DNA of 64,000 bases, from the NCBI GenBank assembly GCA_021432635.1, contig MU270098.1, forward strand, positions 124,001 through 188,000, written 5' to 3'. The DNA is from Thozetella sp. PMI_491 (lineage: Eukaryota > Ascomycota > Sordariomycetes > Chaetosphaeriales > Chaetosphaeriaceae). Position numbers and translations under genes: made by a program. The notes below the pieces were generated by a model. The model had not been told where the DNA came from and did no database searches. It saw nothing but the letters and a program-made list of their open reading frames with translations. Positions 36,601-46,184 of this stretch are shown piece by piece (position 1 is the first letter of the stretch; the number at the start of each line of letters is the position of its first letter).

Positions 36601-39600
36601 CAAGGACGCGAGGAATGCATGGGCTGAGGCACACTACGTCACGTCTAACGCCTTCACTCGAATTCATCGGAGCTACATCTCATCTCTCCCCTACATGGCT
36701 GCGCTTGGGTTAGACAAGCTAGTTTCTCGTCAAATACAACTCGACAAAGACGAGCCGTCCTTTAATGAGGATTGTTGGCTAGCAATCGCGGAAGCTGCCC
36801 GACATGGGAACCAGACGATGGTGCTTTTGCTATTGGAGCACACGCGAGTTGACCAGACTCATCTCCGAGATGCAGTATATTGGGCAGCTTCGTACGGAAA
36901 AGGGGGGGCACTGGATGACCTAGTCGGAATCGCGCAAGGCATCAAGGACTTCCAGTGGCCCCAATACATTCTCTGCCGAGCTGCATCCGCGGGCCTCGAG
37001 ACGCTCATCTCGGCATTGGCACAATCCGGGTACGACATGAACGAGAAGGTCGGGTTTGGCGACTGGACCGCTATCGGCCTTGCCGTGCAATGCTACCAGG
37101 AAGGGGCAGTCAAGTTACTGCTGAAGTCCAATGTGGATCTGAGTCGAGGGGGCGGCGAAGAAACTACTCCCGCTATGGTAGCCGCCAAACTCGGTCACCC
37201 TGGCATCTTCAAGCTGCTTCTAGATGCGTCTTCTGGTCTCGAAGAGAAACATGGGCCGGGCAACGTAAAACTCGTCCGCACTACAGTAGCTTCTGGACGT
37301 CCGATGGCGCTCAACGTCCTCCTTGAGGCAGGGGCCGTGTTCAAAATTGGAGACGCTGAAGACTCGGAAGAAGACAATGAGCTTAGGATGCCAATCACTT
37401 ATGCTTCCGGAGCTGGCCACGAAGAATGCGTGCGTTTGCTGCTCGGGAAGGGGGCAGATGCGCGTGAGGAGTCCGATTTGGGAAACGCACTCTACTTTGC
37501 TGCTGAAAAGGGCCATCTCGAAATTTGCCGCATGCTGCTTAAAAACGGGGCGGACGCAAACAAGTCTCCCGAATCGAAGGAGATGCTTCTGTTGCAAGCC
37601 ATCTCTTCGGGGAAGCTCGAGTTGGTGAAACTGCTGATTGACGAGGGCGGTGCCCTAGTCAATGCTGTTGATACCAGCAGCACCACCAGTAACACGCCAT
37701 TGGCGCGAGCTGCCAGGGAATCCAACAAGGAAATCGTCGAGCTGCTGCTTGCTAAAGGTGCGCAAGTTAATTTAGACTTGCCAGGAGCTGAGAACCCTCT
37801 CTATGGGGCTGTTTATCAGGCGGATGAAGACCTTGCCAAACTCCTGATTGAGAAAGGTGCCAAAGTCAACTGGCGAGCGGAAGAGGGCAGCTGGGAGGCG
37901 CTTCATGCGTCCTATGATACGCCGTCTCTCGTGAAGCTTCTGCTAGAAAATGGCGCAAACATTGACAGCATGTCGAGGGACGGAACAGCGATGATGCTCG
38001 CCGCGAGATGGGACTTCCCGGAAAGCGTTAAAATATTCCTTGCGCACGAGCCCAAGCCGAACCTGGAGCTTCAGGTAGACAACCCGGACAGCACCGCCCA
38101 CACCTGCACAGCACTTCTGATGGCCTGCCAATCTGGGAAACCCAAGAGCGTGAGGTTACTCCTCGAAGCAAAAGCTAACCTGGCTCATGAGACGAGCGCT
38201 GGGGAAACCGCCCTGACGATATGTTTGAGCCAGGACGGCGACGAGGCTGAAGAGACGCTTAAGACATTGCTCGAATTCAGGCCAGACTTGGGCCGGAAGA
38301 ACAAGAACGGGGACACAGTGCTCCACAATATCCGGTTCGGCACCTCCGTGTCGCTCGTCAAGCTCCTGATCAAAGCGGGAGCCGTGGTTGATGAGCCAAA
38401 CGCAGATGGATACACGCCACTCGCCATGGCTGTAGATGAGGAGAATATCGCAGTCGCGCGGTATCTCATTTCTCAAAATGCCAACGTGAACGCCATCGGC
38501 CCCAAGTTCGGTAGCATACTCAGCATTGCTTGCAGCAAGGGCTCGCTTGACCTGGTCAAGCTGCTGTACGAGGCCAACGCAAATCCCAGTCGCGTCGACT
38601 TCGAATACGGTGAGTCGATCCTATACACGGCGCTCGGGCGATATGACTGCGCGAAAGTGGTGCGCTACCTGGTCGACGAGCGCAAGTTCGACGTTAATAC
38701 GCCAGGTGGACGTCTGGGCTACCCCCTCATTCGGGCGGCGTACGATCGCAGCACACCCATGGTGAAGTACCTGATTCGACGAGAGGCCGACGTCAACGCC
38801 GCAGACGAGCTTGGACGACGAGCTGCCCACGTCGCTGCCGCCACCGGGAACTCAGACATGATCGAGGTACTCATCAAGAAAAAGGCGGACGTGTATGCGA
38901 GAGACAAGTATGGCCGGACACCAGTACACTTCGCTGCGTCTGCGTGGGGCCCGAGGGGACTCGAGATTCTACTCGAGAAGGCACCGAAGGACTTTGATCC
39001 CAATCATGTTGACCAGGACGGCTGGACGCCACTCATGTGGGCCTGCCGGTGGAGACCAGATCAGTCCATGCTGGATCTCCTGATCGATAAGCACGGCGCA
39101 GACGTTTGGGCCAGGAGCCGCGACAACCAGTGGTCAGCCCTCACGCTCGCAAACTTCCACGACTGGGATTCCGATAGCAAGGCGAAACTGTCGCCTCCAG
39201 AGGACAAACGCGTCAGAATAGACAAAAACGGCAGCAAGCAGCTTTGGGACGAGTCGCAGCACAGGTCACGGGTAGGGGATGCAAAGGCTAGCAGTCCCTG
39301 CTGGAGTTGTTTGGAGGTCCGTGAAGCCAATTTACTCTTCCCCAGCCACCATTTGCTTTTTTTTTCTTTTTGTGTCGTTTGATCTCATGCAGACTAACAC
39401 TTCTGCTAGGCCATTCGCGGTACCATGTGGAAATGTAGTGATTGCCACGAGGAGGTGAGTCTCTGTTTCAAGTGCTGCGACGACCGCTCCACGATACACA
39501 GAGACCACCACTTTGAGGAAATCGGACCGATATACGCCCCCAGGGAAGCATCTCGCTCGCGGCCCGGCTCCGCAGCGACTGCGGCAGACGCCGCCGAGGA

Positions 39601-39706
39601 AAATGACACAGGGGAAACTCCCGAAGAAGACACTTCCGACGAAGAGGAAGTAATGGAGGAAGACGAGGCTGAGGAAGATGAGGAGGATGAAGAGGACGAT
39701 GATTAA
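33685..39706 (+). CDS. NLR-like protein: alpha/beta-hydrolase, degenerate NACHT, ankyrin array, ZZ finger
   Basis: Exons 33685-33935, 33991-35060, 35121-39316, 39410-39706; 1937 aa. Order: disordered N-terminus; an alpha/beta-hydrolase-like domain (VHGIRDD about residue 88, then WICHDIGGTIVKQAL with Asp174 where lipases have Ser); an acidic linker; an NTPase-like domain whose P-loop position reads LYLHGHSESSIGEL (about 500-513) without the GK[S/T] pair, with a Walker-B-like LFIGCFDECDD (about 609-619) and SSNR strand; a winged-helix-like part (YWVKYAEEPLTLEMLAQAL); a long ankyrin array of roughly 20 repeats (about 970-1800); and a ZZ-type zinc finger (CWSC, CSDC, CFKC, then HRDHH) that spans the last intron. 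The tail is almost pure Glu/Asp. The architecture follows fungal NLRs (effector, NACHT, repeats). The catalytic Ser and P-loop Lys seem lost, which suggests a binding or signalling protein. ATP binding is doubtful. Confidence 0.93.
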
Positions 39707-40159
39707 ATATAAGATAGAAATCCGGAGCTGGCATTGAGCTGGCATTCTTGTTGGCGTTATTGAACATGCTGCCTGCTATGCTGTAATGAAAAATTACTTC
39801 CTACAGCTCACTAAGCTTCTGGGCACCATACATTGCTCGAACACAGGCAATCAATCGAATGTGGCTCGGAGCTAGACTGAGAAGGAGGGGCGCAGCTCCA
39901 GGGTTGCGGGGCTCTGGCTGAAGCTTCAAGTCCGATACTTGCGGGAGCGGCGTATCCGTAAGCCTGCCACAGAGCGGGGCGGGGAAGATGGCAACCATTT
40001 GATCAAAAAGGATTCTTCTGATTTGTGACATCTTCTCTTTATTTGATGTCGAGCAAGGCGCGCCTTGTTCGCTGCCTTGCTATACCCAGCTGTGTCTCCG
40101 ATATTCTTCTATTCCTCGCACCCCCAAGCCGCATTAAACCTGGACATTGTCGTCCCGAG
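39707..40159. other. Intergenic region
   Basis: 450 bp between the NACHT-ankyrin stop and the F-box gene start. No gene is visible. An open frame continues upstream of the F-box ATG to 40025 but lacks an ATG there. Confidence 0.55.
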
Positions 40160-41701
40160 ATGAATCCGCTGAATCTTGCGCCGGAGATTACCCAGCACAT
40201 ATTTGATGCCTTTGTTCTATCGCGAGAGCTGTGGCGCGTGATGCGTCTCCGCTTGGTTTGCCGTATGTCTAATTTAGTTTGCCTGTCGCCGCTCATTGCT
40301 ATACGCTTCTAACCTAGGTCCCCTCCGGTAGGCGGGTTCAAGTATTACACCGACGACGCCATAGTCCGCCTTCGCCTGCTGCATCAGTTCGTCGGTACCC
40401 CGTACCACCTTGAATATAGCGGTCCTCCCCAGGATTTGACGCGACACCGACAGGCCTGGCGCGATTACCTCATGACATACCTTGCGCACCAAGCATGGAT
40501 GGAACGAGGCACCACGACCACTCTTGCTCGCATTTACCACGTCGCAGAGGCTCTTCGTGAGGACGCGGCTCATGACACTGTTCCGTCGTGTCTCATCCCT
40601 CTCCTCCATCAAGCAGCGAGGAATAGTTTCTTGCCGCTGGTAAAACACGAAGCCGACGAATTGTCGACTTGGCCTGACGATGAAATCGCAGCAGACATTT
40701 GCATCGCCGCCATTTACCTCAATCGGACAGCATATGTTGAGCGACAGATAGCACAGGGTCTACGTTTTGGGAATAGCCTCCAGACATGTGATGTTTCGAG
40801 CAACCTCTTTGGAGGGGCCTTGGTGGTAGCAACCTGCCGGGGCGACATTGGAATGCTCAAACTCTTGCTCTCGTCCAATCCCGACTACCAAGCCTCTCAA
40901 ACGTTAAGCTGGACCGACCTGAGTACTATTCTCTATGTGGCTGCTTGGATGGAACACAGAGATATTTTCAATTTTGGTTTTGGTAGTAAGCCGCTCACAG
41001 AGCCCGAGGCAATAGTGCGGTGGAGAGAATATCTGGACCAAGATGACCTTGAAGCCGTGGCCCTCTTGGTGCCTTGGGTTGATAGCCTCAAGCGCACTAT
41101 GGCCATGATCGGACCCGATATCATAATGTTCAATCCAAAACAACCAAGAGGCTTTAATGAACCATTTCTTAGGTCTATCGAGCTTGGCAACGTGGAGATA
41201 GTACGCTACTATCTTAGGCAGGGGGCGACGTGCAACCATCCTGGAGGACACCGAGATTTCGCCATTGTGAAAAATAGATATACCGAAAGATTTCAGTATC
41301 TCCTCCAAGCCGTTCAAAACAACGACGAGGCGGTAGCAGAGATCCTCCTCGATGCCGGTGCGGATCCCAATTGGTACCCGCCGACATTAACACCGCTCCT
41401 GGTCGCGGCGAAGCAAGGCAACATCGCTCTAGCGAAAATGCTCCTAGACCATGGAGCTACTCCCGACGAGGGGCAACCGCCTCCCATAGTGGCAGCAGTT
41501 TGGAAGGAGCATCCGGAAATGTTCTATCTCTTACGTGCGTACGGTGCGAGACTAGATACACCCGAGACGGGGGCCTGGGCCATGACAGTTGCGATGGCGA
41601 ATAGCCTTGACTCAATGGTGGATCTCTTAGTGCGCGAAAGTGTCAGCGTCAACGAGGTCCTGCATCGGGTTGACTTCGATCATTTCTCGTCAGTAGTCTA
41701 A
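40160..41701 (+). CDS. F-box protein with ankyrin repeats
   Basis: Two exons, 40160-40262 and 40332-41701; 490 aa. The N-terminus is an F-box (LAPEITQHIFDAF, then LWRVMRLRLVCRGFKYY across the intron), expected to bind Skp1 in an SCF ubiquitin ligase. The middle and C-terminal parts hold ankyrin-like repeats, clearest at LLDAGADPNWYPPTLTPLLV and AKMLLDHGATPDE, which would select targets. The intron acceptor at 40331 was chosen because the earlier one (40318) brings an in-frame stop. It is the third ankyrin gene in 15 kb and lies in the same direction as the NACHT-ankyrin gene. The link to that gene is positional only. Confidence 0.85.
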
Positions 41702-42167
41702 GTATACATTAAAATACGAGCAGGATAGTTATGTAGTATACGTCCTTCGGCATTAGATATTGGTAGAAAGCATGGTTCTCAAAGTGAGGCTAGCTATATG
41801 CTAGACGTTACCAGTACCCTATCCGGCTTCAACTGAATGTTAGTCTCGTTATAACTAGCATAGTTACCTACGTAGCATACGCCTTTGATGATATTATTTC
41901 CTAGTCCTTAGCAGTGGCTAGCTGTATGTTAGCGTCCATCTCGCAGATAAGCCTGCTTTGTTATCAGGGCTCCGGACCCACTCACTGTCGGTCTTCTTCC
42001 ACGGAAGAAGCCTCCGCGGGGTAATCAGCGCAGCTCTCCAGGTTTAGAACCAACTGGGTCTCATACGATAACGTCCAGGAAATCCTCCTGGGACTAAATT
42101 GCCCATTTACTTGCCCGCCACCTCCTCGTCCCAACAGTGCGCAATCTAATCCAGCAGTCTAGTCGTC
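41702..42167. other. Intergenic region
   Basis: 466 bp with no recognisable gene or repeat. Confidence 0.55.
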
Positions 42168-43223
42168 ATGCCGCTCCCAAAAGACGTTACGGAGTTTATT
42201 AAGGGCATGGGCAATGCTTGGTCCCCAAACGTCAACGCTGCATGTGAGGCCTTTTTTACAAAGTGCCATAGTGCCCAACCCCAGACTACGCCGCAGCCTT
42301 TTCGGTGCACCAAGAACATCTCCTACGGGCCATACGAGCGAAACAGGCTAGATGTGAGGGGCACACCGAATAAGCACCAAGCCTCGTTTACTAATGCTTG
42401 TGCCTAGGTCTATCAACCCACACCTACCGACGAAGCTCCTAGCAACGCACTGATGGTAGTGTACTTTCACGGAGGTGGCTTTAGCGCAGGTGATAATGAT
42501 ATATCCGAACATATTCACGGCAATATCGGTAATAACTATCAACTTATAGAACTCTCGCGTTCTTGGCCCTAGGAAGCTAATGTGCTCACGGCAGCCAAAG
42601 TCTTTGCACATCACAGAATGGTGGGCATCCTCGCTACATACCGGTTGCTTCCAGACGCTCGATTCCCGGAAGGCATGGAAGATGTAGCCGCTGCATTACG
42701 TTGGGTGAAGGACCATGCCCGGGAGTATGGCGGCGACGAGAGCCGGGTTTTTGTCATTGGCCAGAGCGCAGGCGGTGCACACCTGGCCATGGCCCTGTTT
42801 TCAGGGCTTCTCCGCCAGATAGATGCCGTCCCTCGTGGGATCGTCCTCCAGAGCGCTCCATTCTGGTACGACCTCACCCAGGCCCGACGCAAGGCAAATA
42901 TGCTACAATACTATGCGGCCAGCGACGAAGACGGCGCGCTCAAGGACTGCGGGCTGTCCATGTTTAGGCGCTTAGGCACGATCGACGCATTCGAGACTGA
43001 GCTGTTTATTACGGTGGCCGAGTTCGACTTTGACGAGTGTGTTAGGGGCAACATGATGTTTTTGGAGGCATGTCGGCTGCAGATGAAGCGACTTCCCCGT
43101 TTTGAGGTTTTACATGGCCATAACCACGTCAGTTACGCTCTTTCCATGGGACTGGAAGGAGACGAGATAGGTCCAAAGATTCTATCATTCGTACAACGAG
43201 TGATAGGAGAGGCGGAGAGTTGA
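42168..43223 (+). CDS. Alpha/beta-hydrolase (HSL-like esterase)
   Basis: Cytosolic esterase/lipase-like hydrolase. Exons 42168-42353, 42408-42528, 42595-43223; 311 aa. The oxyanion motif HGGGFSAGD, the nucleophile elbow GQSAGGAHLA, a VAEFDFDE acidic loop and a C-terminal HGHNHVSYAL histidine form a complete esterase set. The acceptor of intron 2 at 42594 is required; the earlier AG (42572) leads directly to a stop. The preferred substrate is unknown. It is convergent with the gentisate dioxygenase gene 240 bp away; a common role in aromatic ester catabolism is possible but not shown. Confidence 0.87.
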
Positions 43224-43466
43224 GCTGGTCCGCATTTTTACCTGGATGCTATATGGTTTGCAATAGAGAAGCCTGCCGGCAGGGTTTGTAACGGCTCAAA
43301 GCATCGTTAAGGTTAAACACATCGGAATGCTAGGTGGCTATAGTTGACTTCGTGCAAAGTCGGGAGGATTGGGAATGAAGCTGAGATATCATCTATGTAC
43401 GCAGCCAGGCAGGGTCGACATATGAGTGCAGTAAATAAGACATATGGATTGAATAGCGATGACCCT

Positions 43467-44498
43467 TTAACTCGTCTTCCAAAATCCTAGGTTTTGCAGC
43501 ATAGGCTTATCCGAGAAGTAAAATAAGTACGCTTGCTCCTCCGACTTGGCTTGGTTCGTGAACTCATGCCAGCTGGGAATGGCGAACGCGTCTCCCGGAC
43601 CCCACTCTATAGTTTCCTTAACTTCGCCATCGGAACTGGTGATCTCTGTCGTGCCGTAGCCTCTGTGCACCTGGAAGATGTGATTTGTCGTTTCCTTCCG
43701 CCTCGTTGAGGCAGCGCCGGCGTTGATTCTTTCCATGAACGCCCCAATAGTGGTTGAGACTGACGCTCCGCTGGGCAGTGTGTATTCTAGCTGTGCATAG
43801 CTGCCGGGCACAGCATCGAGACGCTTCTTCATCTCAGCCCATGCAAACTTCATCTCCGAAGCTTCTTCATCTGTGCACGTGGCACTTTCGTGCGTGTCCT
43901 TCCCAAACTCTTCCGTGTAATGTTCAGTGAAGTCGATGGGGTTCGGCTGGAAAATTGGAATGTTTAGCCCGTCCAGCCAGATGACGTTCTTATTGCCCTC
44001 GTTACCATGGTCGTGCCAGTTCCAAGACGGAGTAATTATCAGATCTCCCGGCTCCATGTACATCTTCTTGCCCGAAATAGCGGTGTAGCCCTGCTCGCCC
44101 TCAATGAGGAAGCGGACAGCGAACGGCGTGTGCCGATGGCAAACCGCCTTTTCCCCGGGTAGAATGAGCTGGTGCGCCGCCAGTAATGTATCTAGGGTGA
44201 AGGGCGACTCCTTCTTTCCTGGGTTGATGAAGAGGACCGCGCGTCGCTCGGCTTGGCGTGGGTCAACGAGCTTTGCCGCGGATAAGAGAAGGCTTTTAGT
44301 GTCGGCGTACGACCAGATCGCAGGGACCTGTTTGCTGCGCGGCGCCTTTCCCGCGATCGGTGCTCCGGTGTTCCAAAGAGGAACCGTTGCTTTTCCGAGG
44401 ATCTCAACCTCCAGAGCATCTTTACTTTTCACCGTATCCGCAAGACTCTTCGTCTTGATGTCCACGGTGGGTTGTGTGAGTTCTGCAACAGAAGGCAT
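43467..44498 (-). CDS. Gentisate 1,2-dioxygenase
   Basis: Fe(II) cupin ring-cleaving dioxygenase that converts gentisate to maleylpyruvate. Single exon, 343 aa, the normal family size. The first cupin has CHRHTPFAVRFLIEG (His121, His123) and WNWHDHGNEG (His162), the iron ligands, plus MEPGDLIITPSWN; the second cupin keeps the fold (GPGDAFAIPSWHEF) but not a full ligand set, as usual. No maleylpyruvate isomerase, fumarylpyruvate hydrolase or salicylate hydroxylase lies in the window, so the rest of the pathway is elsewhere. Salicylate-like or PKS-derived gentisates are possible substrates. Confidence 0.95.
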   Translation of the reverse strand: MPSVAELTQPTVDIKTKSLADTVKSKDALEVEILGKATVPLWNTGAPIAGKAPRSKQVPAIWSYADTKSLLLSAAKLVDPRQAERRAVLFINPGKKESPFTLDTLLAAHQLILPGEKAVCHRHTPFAVRFLIEGEQGYTAISGKKMYMEPGDLIITPSWNWHDHGNEGNKNVIWLDGLNIPIFQPNPIDFTEHYTEEFGKDTHESATCTDEEASEMKFAWAEMKKRLDAVPGSYAQLEYTLPSGASVSTTIGAFMERINAGAASTRRKETTNHIFQVHRGYGTTEITSSDGEVKETIEWGPGDAFAIPSWHEFTNQAKSEEQAYLFYFSDKPMLQNLGFWKTS

Positions 44499-45207
44499 AT
44501 TGGGCTGAATTGTGGTGATATTCTATTGCGAAACAAGTGTTTCTGATGCAGGGAAATTCTTATGTTTTGGATGTTAAAACATAGCTTATTTACATAAGAT
44601 TGACACAAGCTGATGCCGACGGGCTTACAGGGCGCCGGCTGCTATCCGAATCTCCACGGGAAGCATCCGGTGGGGTTGCCGGCTATCAGCTGTGGCTTTC
44701 GCGTATCCATATGTACTAGCATAGCGCCTCGGCTTCATCGCCGCGGCAGACAAGGCTACACGATACGATGCTAAAAGAATTATCCAAGGTGACTAAAGAT
44801 AGTATGAAGGGCAAGGGAGCCGCCTCTGTAAGTAAAGAATCATGAGATTCGGGCACCCCGCGGCAAGATATTTGCTGTAGAATCTGGGGCAGGAGTGGAA
44901 CGCCACATAGTACCTGATGCGGTGGCTGACCATTTTGTTACCCTCAACTAAGGTAGTATGAAGAGTGACTATCATAGCTGTCCTCGACCATGCAGCTGTC
45001 GTCATATCGCGCACATGCAAACAGGAGAACGCGAAGCAAAATCACCAGGTTTATCTCTTCTTGAATCAAGTGACTTATCTAACACCTCGCCAGATGTGGA
45101 GGAGTAATAGACGCCCCAGGATCTTAAACGCCAACTCTCTCTTCTTTGCTATATATATAGTAGGTAGACTATTAACAGCCTCAGTTCAGTACAGGTTACA
45201 GGCTTAC
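44499..45207. other. Gene-free intergenic region
   Basis: 0.7 kb upstream of the gentisate dioxygenase; it should contain that gene's promoter. No other gene is recognisable. Confidence 0.55.
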
Positions 45208-45477
45208 CAAATACCATCAAAAATTATATCGCTACCGACTGAACTTATTCTCTGGATCTTGAGTTATCTATATTTGATTGGGATTGACGTTCTTCATTTT
45301 CGCAGCGTCCGTCGGCGCTTCAACTCACTCGCCGCGCTCAATAATAGCTCGCTACTCCTAGTCACGGAGAAATTGCCCTTATACACAGCCAATATCTCTA
45401 TTTCTACTGCATATGCTCCTCCTTTTAGAGGAGCAAGAAGTTTCGCGTCGACAAACTTGGGGAAGGATAGACGTTAA
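45208..45477 (+). pseudogene. F-box gene remnant
   Basis: An open frame contains an F-box-like segment (IISLPTELILWILSYL, then VLHFRSVRRRFNSLA) and ends soon after. No start ATG with a plausible context lies in frame near it, and no substrate-binding repeat follows. The surrounding DNA is AT-rich and full of stops to 46180. I take it as the 5' relic of an F-box gene; a short functional gene cannot be excluded. Confidence 0.5.
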
Positions 45478-46184
45478 ATTAACGAGCAAGGCTCCAAGCA
45501 CTTATTTATCAAGTGTGGTAAGACGCTGCAGCCAGCAATACAGCCACAATTAGCTTTTGCACGTATATTCCGCAAGAGAAAAAGTGTCGTGGAACGCAAG
45601 AGAATATATAGTTTGTAATACTTGGAAGAATTTGGAGGGCGGCAACTTATGCCAAGCTGCTGCTTCCAGCTATTCGCCTGCAGCCTGCTTGAAGATTTTC
45701 TCACATATGGACTTATTCTTACTCAAATATTCTTTACCTAAGTTTTCCTGCAGGCGAATTTCATGATATATGAGGTGTTGTGAGATTTGGAGTGTTTCAC
45801 ACTGTAAGTCTATGTAAAAAGAGCAAGGTAGATATTCTACATTAGCTTTACTTCAGAATGACGGCTTGACGCTGATGCTTCTACGTCCTGATCGGTTCAA
45901 TCGATGCCAGCTAAAGGAAACTGTAAAAAGGAATACCTGCCACTATATAAAGCAGGCCCACGACTACTGTCATACTACACTTCTCGAGCTTGTGCTATCT
46001 TGCCATCCTTGGCTTTGTCTCCTGTAAAAGTATTGAATGGGGATGATTACAAACAAATAATAACCTTGCATGTGCAGATTGGGAAATATGTAGTGTCTCT
46101 CGATTTAGATGTTTGATGGTAATAGATTATTTGGGGTAATTGCGCCTGATGGTACGAATAAACTAAGCAGATAATTGAAATGTA
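45478..46184. other. AT-rich intergenic region
   Basis: 0.7 kb without a recognisable gene, possibly decayed 3' sequence of the F-box remnant. Confidence 0.5.

Noticed and set aside
42168-43223. Esterase considered a pseudogene because of stops between blocks
   Set aside because: Two short introns with valid sites restore a full 311-aa protein with all catalytic motifs.
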